From: Adiantum capillus-veneris
Lineage: Eukaryota; Streptophyta; Polypodiopsida; Polypodiales; Pteridaceae
DNA length: 64,000 nt
NCBI GenBank assembly: GCA_014529385.2
Contig: CM043942.1
Coordinates: forward strand, 52,026,274 to 52,090,273
Direction of reading: 5' to 3'
Part shown: piece by piece, positions 46,261 through 56,830 of the stretch
How the letters are laid out: every line of letters starts with the position of its first letter
Numbering within the stretch: the stretch's first letter is position 1
Made by a program: the position numbers and the translations under genes
The notes under the pieces: generated by a model
Databases searched by the model: none
What the model was told of the DNA's origin: nothing
The model's input: only the letters and a program-made list of their open reading frames with translations

Positions 46261-47690
46261 TTACAAAGAAGCCATGCAAATGGATGACAAGATCCAGTGG
46301 GAGTAGTCCATTCAATCTGAGTGCAGCTTGATTGTCACTAATGAGACATTGGACTTAGTTAAATTTCTATAAGGCAAGCATACCTTACCTTGCAAATGTG
46401 TAAAAGTTTACATCAAATAATCCACAGTCTAAGTACAAGACTCGATTGGTTGCTAAGGGATTCAACCAATAGAAGGGAGTGATTTTGACAAAAACTTCTC
46501 GCCCATAGTTAGGATGACTACATTGCATATAGTGCTTGGCCTAGTAGCCATTGAGGACATGGAACTTGTCCAAATAGATGTGAAGATAGCCTTTCTTCAT
46601 GGGGATCTAGAAGAGGATGTTTACATGAAGCAACCTGAAGGTTTTGAACACCCTAGTAGGGAGGATCTTGTATGCAAACTCAAGAAAACACTTTGTGGCT
46701 TAAAACAGGGTTCAAGGCAATGGTATCAAAAGTTTGATGCATTTATGCGGTCCAAGGGTTTTAGAAGGAGTCAAGAGGATCACTGCTTGTATACACAGAA
46801 ACTTAGTGATGGTTCTTTGGTCATTCTCATTTTGTATGTAGATGGCATGCTCATTGTAGGAAAGTCCACTGAGGAGATTTCCAAATTAAAGTAAATATTG
46901 AACAAAAACTTTGATATGAAGAATTTGGTTGAAGCAAATCATTTTCTTGGTATGAGTATCAAGAGAGACAAGAAAAGAAGCATTCTTATCACGTGAATTG
47001 TATATCCACAAGGTCTTACAACATTTCAATATGCAGGGGGGGAATACAGTGAATAACCCACTACCATCATATTTGAAACTTAGCAAGGAAGATTCTCCTA
47101 TGTCGGATGCTAATAGAGCAAAAATGGCAAGTGTGCCATACTCTTTGGTTGTAGGCAATCTAATGTATGATATGGTAGCTACAAGGCCAAACATTGAATT
47201 TGCAGTGGGAGTGGTTAGTTGATATATGGCTAACTGTACGCTTCAGTAATGGTGATGCATCTATTGTTGGTTACACAGATGCAGATTATGCGGGTTGCAG
47301 AGACAATAAGAGATTTAAGTTTGGCTACATTTTCGTATTGTAGGAGGGGCCATTTCTTGGAGATCATCTCTCCAAGATTATATGTCTTCTTCCACAATAG
47401 AGGCTGAGTACGTTGTAGTGTCAAATGCCAACAAGGAAGCTATATGGTTGGCTCATCTAGTGGGAGATCTAGACATTTAGTAGGTTTCAATTTTTCATTG
47501 TGATAGTCAGAGTGCCATTGCTTTGGCAAGAAGTTAAAACACATTGAGGTGAGGTAACATCTCATTTGAGATGCATTGACGAATAAGCGTTTCGAGCTTG
47601 TTAAGATACACATTGATGAAAACGTAGCAAATTCTCTTACGAAGAGCCTAGCTACGGAGCATTTTGTAATGTGCATCGATTTAATGGGTG
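46261..47690 (+). pseudogene. Decayed copia element E: RT and RNase H
   Basis: RT frame 46514-46894: VQIDVKIAFLHGDLEEDVYM, LKKTLCGLKQGSRQWYQKF, and LILYVDGMLIVGKS, where the catalytic Y-V-D-D is YVDG. 46998-47222: YSLVVGNLMYDMVATRPNIE FAVGVVS. RNase H: GYTDADYAGCRDNKR near 47270, then fragments of the AEYV and QSAI blocks to about 47690. Confidence 0.75.
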
Positions 47691-47793
47691 TAGGATGAGC
47701 AAATTTGAATAAGGGTGAAGCTGGCGTGCTTCATGGATGTACATACTAGTTTTAGTCACCACTTACGATCACATTGGACTTTAAGTGGGAGAT

Positions 47794-48046
47794 TTTTGGG
47801 TAAAGGCCTTGTAGCTGGCTGCCCGGACACCCCCTACCCTCACTAACTCACTAACCCTTGTATTCCTTCTACATACAAAAAGAATAAAGGTGACACAAAC
47901 AAACATTGGCTGTGTGTTTCCCCAAAGGCTTGGTCTCTCTCCTCTCCTCTTCTCCTTCCCCCTTCCTGCATGCTCACTAGCACGGGGATCCACTCCCCTC
48001 ACTAGTGATCTAAGATCTTAGATAGAGCAAACGACTCTGGTCACAC
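47794..48046 (+). repeat. Probable 3' LTR of copia E
   Basis: Follows the PPT AAGTGGGAGAT (47781-47791), identical to the young copia PPT. Starts TTTGGGTAAAGGCC, perhaps a mutated TGTTGGG. Has AATAAA near 47883 and a CT-rich leader. The right end near GGTCACA is a guess. No partner LTR in the window. Confidence 0.4.
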
Positions 48047-50338
48047 TTGGAGCCAAAAGAGATTTGGGTAAGGATGAAGTTTGGACATCTAAACCAGCAA
48101 CAAAGAAGCAAAAGCTCATCAAAAAGTTATGGGATCAGCTTAGTGCTCGCAATAGTAAGAAAATGGCCGCCACATCAATAGTTGAGAAAACAACAGAATC
48201 TACTTTTGAAAAAGCTCTTGGAACATTTGAGGCAATAGTAATTGTGTTGCAAGGCACCAACCCAAAGACTTCAATTAGATTGTAGAAGAGTCCAAAGCAC
48301 CTCTAAACAGCCCATTGTTGTCACCTCCACTATCATTGAAACATCAATGGATAGGTTATAGGCACTCCAAATGAATAAACTGGTAGAAAGTAGGGTCATG
48401 GACACATCTTGGAAGCTACCAGTTTTCATATAAAAGCCTAGTAATTACATACAAAGTTGATAAGTTAGATCCAAAGACTATTACAAATAGCTATGTAGTG
48501 ATGATCCATACAGGTTGGAACACTATAGTAATTCCATTGATTAGATGATGCAAGCCTAGACTTCTATCAAGCAATGTCTGACATAACCTGTATTTGAGGC
48601 GAAATTGGAAAGAGAGGTCCTCAAGTCTGAAAAACAAAGGAAAGATTCATTTCAAAGAAAGAATATTTAAGTAATGTAGAATGTAGACATGAGCAGAGGT
48701 CACAATACCATCAAGGCACTTCAACAATAGGTGGAATAGATAAAGACCCAAAACTCCACTCTGAGTGCGGATAAGTGGAGACTAACAAGGATATGAGTAT
48801 GGAGAGGGTGCAGTTAGACCAAAAGAATACTTATAGTCTGCAATAGTTTAAAGGAAGTGCATATTGTATTGAAACAATCTATCCTCAATAAATGCATTTA
48901 CCAATCCATGGAGGATATATCTGATACTGATGGAAATCTCACTTTGAATTTTGAAGACTTGGAAAATCGGGTGATTACCATAAAGGAGGATTCAAAAGAG
49001 AAAACTTTAGTTTATACTGTCACATTTGCCAATGAAGCCCTCATTGAACATCTAACTCACAATGTGGATGAGGATAAAGAAGATGAAGATGATGAGTAGG
49101 ATAAAGATAGGGAGACTGGGGCGGGAGTTTTAGATAAGAAGGATGATGACGATGTCCAATCCCCTCTCACCTCCTCCAGCTTCGAGCTCGGCAACAGGGG
49201 CAACAAATTCAACACCACGCATGAAGGAACCAAGGGTACCACCACAGACCAATCAGCTAAGCAAGGGAAACATCAGGGTAACCACCATAACCAACAAGGA
49301 CAACGGAAGGCTACACTGGATCTCCCTCTAGTAGGTGAGCAGTAGAGTAGGGCACTGAGAAAAGTGGAGAAAGGGAAGGCAAGGTTGATTGAGGAATGTC
49401 AATCCAGACTACTCTAATCAATGTTTAATCTTGAACAAGAGCCTACATCAAGAGAAAGCCCTTCAAATCCAAAATTCCTTGCATGATGATGATATGTATT
49501 TGGATCTGGAGATGATTTTTGTGGGGGAAAGGAGGATGATTGAGCAGTGTTATATTATTAGTTACCATGAATAGCCATCCTCTAGACTACACCCAGGTCG
49601 GAATGTGATTTAGGTTTTGGATAGGGTTCCAAAATTTGTGCTGACAAAAGATGATATGGTGGTGATCCCTCACGCTCAATAAATAACTACGATGAATGTG
49701 CACAGCTTGGGTATCCAATTGGAGATGCTACTAGGAAATAGGTTGTCTTATAAGTGTATGAAGGATATCAAATTAGAGATGCGGGCTCTATTGACTAAGA
49801 TGTAGATTGCAAACGGCTGTTGCATTAGAAATTCACAATTTTTTTGGAGAAAAATGTATCCAGCAGTAGAGGCCTTAAAGTGAGAATGAGTCTCAGAGAA
49901 TAGGTTTTCACCTGGTTTGTATTTTGAGAAGATGATGCAACAAGAGAACCACATAGTCCTGAACTACATTGAAGTAGTACTTGATTCTCCTATGCTAATG
50001 TATGCTTTTCCAATGAAGGAGGATGAACTTCCTAGGTTTTACCCGGTGTTATACCCAAGTAAAATGAAGCAACTGATCAACATCGATATATCAAAATTAT
50101 AGATCAAATCAGAGAATAGTATGAGTAGAGGAAGGCATTGTGGGTAGCCTGGAAGAATGTGTTGAATGAGTGTCAAAAATGAAAGACGACCAATCAACTT
50201 CAAAGAAATGATGACGCAATGGTAGAGCCAGATTGGCATGCTGATTAAGTATACCAATGAATTGCTCCAATTCTCAATGAAAGCCTCAAAAATCTTGCAA
50301 CAAAGCAAGCTCTGAACTCCAATTTAGAGAGATGGCGG
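48047..50338 (+). other. Unassigned decayed coding-like region
   Basis: Plus-strand fragments with coding-like composition: 48064-48285 (KKLWDQLSARNSKKMAATSI), 48857-49099 (EDLENRVITIKEDSKEKTLV, acidic end), 49111-49300 (GTKGTTTDQSAKQG-like), 49917-50102 (LDSPMLMYAFPMKEDELPRF). Too many stops to place; no domain recognised. It may be gag-like sequence. No LTR, repeat or structure seen. The right edge at 50338 is where similarity to the minus-strand host gene begins. Confidence 0.35.
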
Positions 50339-51394
50339 CTCCTTTCATAAGTTTTCTTTTCTCTTTGAAACCTCACCTTCTTTTGTTGAGGTTCTTCTTG
50401 GTGTGTAGCTATCGCTTTCTTCTTCATCTCTTCAATTCTTGCTTGCCTTTCCTCATTGTCCAAGATCTCACTGCTATGAGCTTCATGAGAGCTTTCTGCA
50501 GATTCTTCGTCTAACTTATATACTCTCTTTGATGACCGTGTGGTTCTGAGAGAAGGTTGGGAGGAAACGATCCATGTGTTCTGATGTGGGTCTGGCGTCA
50601 AATTTTTGGTCATGCCAATAGCATGAGATGCTATTCTTGTTAGTACTTCAAGCACGTCCAGATATATGTGATTTTACCTTATTTCTTTGTGCCCTTGAGC
50701 ATTGTGAGCACATATTGCGCATGATCAATTGGCTGCTTGGTTGTTGACCTCAACACTTGGGTGAAGGTGATCGCAACCGCATGGTTTGGGTAGTGTATCG
50801 TGGTAGTCTCTTTGATAAAAAGTGGAAGTGTTGATGGTATAGGCGTGTTGTTTCTTCCACTTGCCTTTGGGTCGAGTCGAAAAAAGTTACAACACCAATC
50901 TCCTTGGTGAATGTGTCTGTTGTCTTTCTGTTTCGGGCGTGCATCATCATACCTTCAATTGGCAGCTTCAGTGCCTTAGCCACTATCTCTTTGGTGATTA
51001 CTACTTCAATTTTTTTCCCTTGTTGGTCAGTGATTTGGGCTGACCCATCCTCTTTGATTGTGGACAGTAGCTCATATGCTTCCTGGAAATCTACACCGCA
51101 TGGTTCCTGGTCGTATAAGTCCTTGAGGCCCAGCCTTTGGTTGGCTTCTTTTGTGTTTGGCTTGGCAGCTACATCATATATTTTCTTTGGTAGCATTTGC
51201 AGCTCTACCTGGTGTCCTTCTTCACTCTTAAACCCGCCTGTGAAAACCGCGGTGTTGTTCTCTTCAAGCTGTTCCCTTGACTAGTATGCTGCCTTGGCCG
51301 TCTTTACTGAACTTGGGACAAGTTGGTAGGGTGGCAGCTCTTGCAACTTCTCTTTTTGGGACACCCTTTTCTTGGCCTTCTTGGCAGCTTGCAT
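50339..51394 (-). pseudogene. Minus-strand coiled-coil host gene, copy 2
   Basis: From ATG 51394: MQAAKKAKKRVSQKEKLQEL, PPYQLVPSSVKTAKAAY, a TAG, SREQLEENNTAVFTGGFKSE, QMLPKKIYDVAAKPNTKEAN, GVDFQEAYELLSTIKEDGSA, TKEIVAKALKLPIEGMMMHA, LYHQHFHFLSKRLPRY, a frameshift near 50750, VLTRIASHAIGMTKNLTPDP, TRSSKRVYKLDEESAESSHE, HQEEPQQKKVRFQREKKTYE. Similarity to copy 1 ends at about 50338, so the coiled-coil tail is missing. It runs straight through the points where the copia and element C interrupt copy 1. Family unrecognised. Confidence 0.65.
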
Positions 51395-51469
51395 TGCTCC
51401 TGTTAGGGGAATACAATACCAATGTTAGTAAATTCTGCAAGTTTCTCTCTAAAATGCCTTGAGAGTCTG

Positions 51470-51747
51470 AATTGCTGACAGATGATGTCCATTTTATGAA
51501 GTCTCAAGGTCATTGCCTCTATACAAAGAAAGCTATAGATGCTAGTCCCTGCTAGTCTATTGATTTTGATCCTTTATGTGTATGGCATGCTCATAACTTG
51601 GAAATACATCCTTGAGGCAGATGCATTGAAGGAAAAGTAACACGAGAACTTTGACAACAAACCATATTCATGTGGGACAAGGCAAAGAATGTTCTTTACT
51701 AGTCAAAAAAGAGTACCCTTTTGTGTATTGAAGTGTTTTGTTTTGTT

Positions 51748-51792
<45 letters not shown>

Positions 51793-51998
51793 CGGGGGGG
51801 ACGCGATTTCTACTTCATTCCCTTTATTGACGAAACTCGCCTAAGGAAAATGTCCCATATTTTGTCATATAAGGAATGAGATGACCAGGATTCCATATGC
51901 ATGTATTGTTGGTTCTTTGATGTATGCCATATTGGGACTTTTACAAACATTGCATTTGTAGTGGGAGTTGTAAGCAAGTTTGTGAACATTTTGGAAAG
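51470..51998 (+). pseudogene. Decayed copia element F, RT end and start of RNase H
   Basis: MKSQGHCLYTKK, then LILILYVYGMLITWKY (catalytic YVDD reads YVYG), SQKRVPFCVLK, a homopolymer tract, IPYACIVGSLMYAI (copia VPYASAVGSLMY block), VVGVVSKFVNI. Interrupted by the LINE at 51999-52013 within the N-H-F-K-A codons and resumes at 58875. Confidence 0.7.
51746..51800. repeat. Homopolymer tract T12-G35-C-G7
   Basis: T at 51746-51757, G at 51758-51792, one C, then G at 51794-51800, in otherwise AT-rich copia sequence. May be real or an assembly/polymerase artefact. Confidence 0.95.
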
Positions 51999-52067
51999 AA
52001 CCATTTTAAGGCCAACAACTATTGTGTAGCCATACCAAGAGTCTATTGCTCGCTACTGTTGCACGCT

Positions 52068-52308
52068 CCCCCCCCCCCCCTGCTGCACCTTCGCTACCCC
52101 TCCTCCCCCCCCCCCCCCCCCCCCCCCCCTCGCCCTCCCGCTTCCTCCAGCCCGTGCACTGACCCCCCTCCGCTTCGCCCCGCCACCCCCCCCCCCCCCG
52201 TCCGCTGCCTTCCCCCCTTCCCTCCAGCCCGTCCGTTGCCCTCCCCCCCTCCCTGGCCGCTTCTCCCCCACCCCGCCTGCAGCCTCTTGTCTCTCGCTCG
52301 CCGCTCTC

Positions 52309-52341
<33 letters not shown>
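52068..52341. repeat. Poly-C runs in LINE 5' UTR
   Basis: C13 (52068-52080), C25 (52105-52129), C14 (52186-52199) and C32 (52310-52341) within pyrimidine-rich sequence. The minus strand could form G-quadruplexes. The poly-Gly and poly-Pro reading frames here are artefacts. Confidence 0.9.
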
Positions 52342-52470
52342 ATCGTCCTCACTGTTCCTGAAGGTCTTCTACACCTGGCTCTGTAGCATTTCTTCTTCGA
52401 ACGAGTGCTCGGCGTACTCGGTTGCAGACTTCCTTCACCGTCCGCTTCTTCGACTCAGCAGTAGACACAG

Positions 52471-53790
52471 ATGGAGGCTCCAGCTCCTCCACAGAGGAAC
52501 TCGCCTGAAGCCCCCTCGCCCGTCCCCGCTGAGCCCACCATTTGACTTGCTCTTTCACCGACAGAGCAAGTGAGCCTTGCCGCACAGGTAGAGCGCTTGC
52601 GGGCGACTTTTGTCATCTGCAAGGTTCTCGACACCCATCCTAGTAGAGGAGAGCTGCGAGATCTTCTCCAGGCCCACCTTCTCGCAGAGGTGGGAAAGAT
52701 CTTGGATGTCCAGATTCTCGGACGGGGGTACTACCAGATTGAGTTTGAGACTTCCGAGATGGCCTCCAAGGTCATAGCTATGAGTCCACTGGCCATCCGA
52801 TCATCACGCGCCCACTTTCTCCGGTGGCGACATGGTTTTGACACAACTTTGCATGTGCTCGTAGAGGAGGCAGACATCCCCATCTCAGTTTTCTTTCCGG
52901 GTTTACGGAGGGAGTACCTTCCACTTCTCTCCAAGATTGGCTCTGCCATCAGGACTGTCCTGGAGACACCTCGTACGGCAACATTAGTAGTTTCCAAGGC
53001 GGCTGGCATCCCTTCAATTCGAGTTTTGGTCAGAGATACCCACACGCTCCCGAAGGTCATCCTTCTGCCTCGGGTGAGTGGGGGTTGGTTTAGACAGAGT
53101 GTGGAGTACTCGGGTCTCCCGAACCTGTGCTTCATTTGCAGACAGATGGGCCACCTAGTGAAGGCCTGTCAACGGAGGAGGCCACGACCTGCACCTCAGC
53201 CTCAGCGCAAGCCTTCTAAGGCTGGGTGGGCCGCAGCACAGCCAGCGGCACAGCGCACAGATTCAGAGCCATACTCCGAGCTTGGGGCTCCAGCAGAGGA
53301 GGGGTGGCAGCAAGCCCGTGGTCGTCGACGCCAGGGGCCACAGCGACAGCCTGACACTCAGAGTGGCCCTCAGGTGCCTACTCAGCAGCAGTGGGTTCCC
53401 ACGGGGAACCGCTTTGGTCCTCTTGAGCAGGAGGAGCCCCCTACGCCAGCCTCCACCTCAGCTTCACCCTCGCCAACCGCCCCACCTTCAAATTTCCCCT
53501 CCTCCTCCACATCCCCTCCCCCGCCCTCTGCTCCCGCCTACTCCCTCCTCGCCCTCCTGTCTCTGTCACCCCACCCCGCTTCTCTTCTCCTCCGCCCCCC
53601 CCCAGCTCCTTCTCCCCCTCCTCCTGCTCCAGTACCACAGTCGACTCAGGATACTGGTCCCTCACCGACGGCTAGGAGATCTCTTGGCAGCGCCTTTGCC
53701 ATGAGTCGCCTAGCGAGAGAGGGTCAGCCCTTCTTGCGGCCCCTCTGCAGATTCAGACATCTTCCCTTGCAGCTATCCCTCGTGGTCTGA
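52471..53790 (+). pseudogene. LINE ORF1 (RNA-binding, zinc knuckle)
   Basis: ATG 52471 (MEAPAPPQRNSPEAPSPVPA) is the probable start; a TGA at 52543 interrupts it and the frame is then open to 53790. Residues after the stop match the DUF4283-type domain of plant LINEs: FVICKVLDTHPSRGELRDLL, ILGRGYYQIEFETSEMASKV, FLRWRHGFD. Zinc knuckle CFICRQMGHLVKAC (53129-53171, CX2CX4HX4C intact). The C-terminal third is Pro/Ser/Gln-rich and disordered. Binds the LINE RNA. Confidence 0.8.
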
Positions 53791-53806
53791 CGAGCATTGA
53801 CCTCCG

Positions 53807-54376
53807 ATGCCGCTGGGATTCTTCGACTACGGGTTCACTCGCTTCCTCGGTGATTCCGCAGCAGACCACGAGGCAGCCTGCTTCAGGGTCCACGCTTTGT
53901 TCCTCGCCGCTAGGGGAACAGAGGCCTTGGACTCAGCATTTGGTTTCTCCTTCCCCCTCTGTGGGAGGACCGAGACAGAGTGGTCCCTAGACTCAATGGT
54001 GGGATGGTTGCATACACAGGTTCTCGAGTTCTCTCACCACATGGGAGAACTTGGAGTTATAGATTTGCTGCAGACTTTGTGGCCTCTGGCCAAGTTTGCG
54101 GTGACACCCCCAGACTCAGCAGGATGTAGGCACATTGTGGTGTACTTTTTTGCTGATACGCAGTGTTTGCCTTGCTATGTATACATTCATGAGGACTCCT
54201 GGACAGAGAAGGTTGCTTTACGCACGGATCGATCTGCTTGGGCTTGGGCCAGGCACTCACTGCAGTCTCGCCTATCTAGAGGACGCTCGGATGCAGATTA
54301 CTCCCCATCCAAGCCAGCCTCAAAGATAGCCCATCTTGCTACTGCGGCAGCATCTGTTCTCTATCGCTCCCCATGA
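53807..54376 (+). CDS. Extra LINE ORF between ORF1 and ORF2, 189 aa
   Basis: ATG 53807 to TGA 54374-54376, in a different frame from ORF1 and from ORF2. MPLGFFDYGFTRFLGDSAAD, HALFLAARGTEALDSAFGFS, VGWLHTQVLEFSHHMGELGV, LLQTLWPLAKFAVTPPDSAG, CRHIVVYFFADTQCLPCYVY, SAWAWARHSLQSRL. Globular-looking with mixed hydrophobics, unlike the disordered ORF1 tail. The stop overlaps the ORF2 start as ATGA (54373-54376), an arrangement that could couple ORF2 translation to this ORF. An in-frame TGA lies just upstream of the ATG. Alternative: the frameshifted end of ORF1. Family unrecognised. Confidence 0.55.
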   Translation: MPLGFFDYGFTRFLGDSAADHEAACFRVHALFLAARGTEALDSAFGFSFPLCGRTETEWSLDSMVGWLHTQVLEFSHHMGELGVIDLLQTLWPLAKFAVTPPDSAGCRHIVVYFFADTQCLPCYVYIHEDSWTEKVALRTDRSAWAWARHSLQSRLSRGRSDADYSPSKPASKIAHLATAAASVLYRSP

Positions 54377-55269
54377 GGATCGTCTCGTGGAACGTGCAGG
54401 GACTAGGTGGGCCCCAGTTTCAGCGACAGCGGGGCCGATTGCATCAGGAGCTTCAGCGTTTCCTTGTGGGAGGAGAGATTGATCTCCTTATGCTTCAAGA
54501 GCACCATTTGTCTGAGAGACGTATTCGGCGATGTGGTCAGATTTTGCGTGGATGGTATGATACCTTTTGGTCAGCTGCTTTTGGACCTAGAGGCATCCAG
54601 GGTGGGGTATGTATGACTATTGCGGACTCACTGCAACAGGCCATTGTGGGCAGAGGGATTATTGTGTCAGGTAGGGCTCAGTGGATTACTATGCAACTTC
54701 AGGGTGGCCTTCTGGGCTTCCTGAACATCTATGCGCCCAATGTGGCGAGTGCTCGTGCAGATTTTTGGTCACAGATTGTCGAGTCTTTGCCACAGGTTGA
54801 CCATTGGTGTGTAGGAGGGGACTTCAACATGTTGGAGGACCCTTCTGACAGGATCGGAGGCAGCCTTGCTACTGTGCATGGAGTCGAGTTAGCAGCTTGG
54901 GAGAGGTTGTGTATGACTTTGAGGGTCTCGGATACATGGCAGCATTCTGGCTTTGTGAGGCCTCCAAAGAGTCTTTCCTTCTCTAGATCGGACCGCAGAG
55001 TGGGAGGAGTGAATCTATCGCGGATAGATCGCTTTTACACTAGTGACCACTTCAGTGACTTGGGGGGCTCAGTGGGCATCCTGGCAGGGACATCCTTCTC
55101 GGACCATGCACCAGTGATCCTCACAGTGGTAGACAGGCAGAGGAGTGGGAGCACGATGCTTCGCATCCCAGAGCGGGTCTTGTTGGACTCAGCACTCAGA
55201 GAGAGGGTAGCGGCTCTCTGGAAAGAGGGCATGGATAGCCAGCTCTTCCTGCAGACAGAGTGGCCTTAG
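54373..55269 (+). CDS. LINE ORF2: APE-type endonuclease
   Basis: ATG 54373: MRIVSWNVQGLGGP (Asn), LMLQEHHLSERRIR (catalytic Glu), GVCMTIADSLQQ, FLNIYAPNVASARADF, HWCVGGDFNMLEDPSDRIGG (Asp/Asn), SRIDRFYTSDHF, FSDHAPVIL (Asp/His). All landmarks of an apurinic-endonuclease-like LINE nuclease are present. It nicks target DNA to prime reverse transcription. The frame stops at 55267 and continues after a shift near 55262. Confidence 0.9.
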   Translation: MRIVSWNVQGLGGPQFQRQRGRLHQELQRFLVGGEIDLLMLQEHHLSERRIRRCGQILRGWYDTFWSAAFGPRGIQGGVCMTIADSLQQAIVGRGIIVSGRAQWITMQLQGGLLGFLNIYAPNVASARADFWSQIVESLPQVDHWCVGGDFNMLEDPSDRIGGSLATVHGVELAAWERLCMTLRVSDTWQHSGFVRPPKSLSFSRSDRRVGGVNLSRIDRFYTSDHFSDLGGSVGILAGTSFSDHAPVILTVVDRQRSGSTMLRIPERVLLDSALRERVAALWKEGMDSQLFLQTEWP

Positions 55270-55705
55270 GCCTAGCTCAGCTTAGCCACTTTTTTCTACA
55301 GGAGTATCTGGTTCGACGAGCTGCAGTGAGAGAGGAGGAGCAGCGTCTCAGACGAGGCATTGCTTCACTACAGAGGATGCAGGAGCAGCATCCAGATAGT
55401 CCATGGTTTGAGGAGCAGTTACAGCAGGCTCGACAGGAGCTTGCTTGCACAGAGGAGAGGCGCCTTGAGTTTGCCTTTCACCGACAGGCATCTCAGTGGA
55501 CTCAAGTGGGTGACAGAGTGACAGGTGCTTTTTTTGAGACAGTGGGACCTCGGCACTCGCATGCCAAGGTCAATCAGTTGAGGAGACCAGATGGGTCAGT
55601 TGTTTGTGAGCCTGAGGATATGCTACTGACTTTTACCCTAACTTACTGTCGGCCGAGCCCCAGTCAGAGAGACAGGATGCATGCAGGGAGCAGGTTTGGG
55701 CACAG
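55260..55705 (+). pseudogene. LINE ORF2: linker between endonuclease and RT
   Basis: HFFLQEYLVRRAAVREEEQR, RGIASLQRMQEQHPDSPWFE, ERRLEFAFHRQASQWTQVGD, AFFETVGPRHSHAKVNQLRR, the helical linker that precedes plant LINE RTs. A second frameshift near 55640 joins the RT frame. Confidence 0.75.
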
Positions 55706-56830
55706 ATGCCTTGTCTTGTGACTGAGGAGATGCGCCAGAGGCTAGAGATACCTCTTCAGCTTGAGGAGCTGCACACGGCTCTTAGGGCCCTCCCTCGTGG
55801 TAGCTGTCCAGGTGAGGATGGGCTGACTCCCAGTTTCTTCTTGGAGTACTGGGACCTGCTTGGCCCAGATCTGTGTAGTGCCTTTCAGTACATTCTGCTC
55901 ACAGGAGTGATGCCGGATAGCATGAGTGAGGGCCTGATTTACCTCATTCCAAAGGAGGGTGGCTCCTTGGATGAGATTTGACAGTGGCGCCCCATCACCA
56001 TCCTAAACTTAGCCTACAAAATTCTTGCCAAGGCTTTGAGTTTGAGGATTCAGCCACTTTTGGAGAGCCTTATACATGGGACTCATACAGGTTTTGTCAA
56101 GGAACGCAGTATCCTTGACAACATCTTCACCTTCTGGGAGGCTTCTGCCCTGGCACGTCTCCGTGGGGAGGACCTTGTGATTCTTCTTCTTGATTTTGAG
56201 AAGGCATACGACAGAGTTGGCTAGGACTTTCTAGAGGGCACGCTTCGCAGGATGGGCTTCTCCGATGCTTGGATCAGAGGGGTGTCAGCTCAGTACAAAC
56301 ACGCTCACAGTCAGGTGCTTTTGGCAGGCGGCGGTAGAGGTGAGCGCTTCATGCTCACACGATCGGTCATACAGGGTTGTCCTCTTGCCCCTTTCTCTTT
56401 CTGTTTTATGCGGAGGCGATGAGCAGATTTTTAATGTCACAGCAGGTTGGTCTGAGGGGCTTAGCACTCCCTATACGGAGAGATGAGCTTCTGGACGCTG
56501 AGTTTTCCGACGACTCGGCCTTGTACTTAGAGGGCCAGGAGGCCAATTTACACAGATGTGAGCAGGCTTTGGAGACCTTCTGCTGTGCATCGGGCGCACT
56601 GATCAACTGGAGAAAGACAGTGGCTTCCTCGGTCGGCAGTTCTCCTGTTCCAGATTGGATGCCAGGAGAGAGGGTTTCAGGTGGATTCCTCCAGGGACTG
56701 CAGTTCGGTACTTGGGTTGTCAGGTTGGTTTGGACTTGTCCCCCGAGCAGAGATTGCTCCTCTTCTCCTGTCCATCAGGAGAAAGCTGTTACATTGGAGC
56801 TCAGCACGACTTTCGTTGGCTGGTAGAGTA
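55706..56830 (+). pseudogene. LINE ORF2: reverse transcriptase
   Basis: PLQLEELHTALRALPRGSCP and GEDGLTPSFFLEYW, stop 55979, QWRPITILNLAYKILAKAL, HTGFVKERSILDNIF, LLLDFEKAYDRVG (catalytic Asp), stop 56222, QGCPLAPFLF after a shift near 56395, AEFSDDSALYLEG (F-S-D-D for the usual F-A-D-D, both aspartates kept), ALINWRKTVASSVG. Copies RNA at the nicked target. Confidence 0.85.

Noticed and set aside
52053-52352. Glycine-rich minus-strand ORF and proline-rich plus-strand ORF
   Set aside because: Products of poly-C runs in the LINE 5' UTR.
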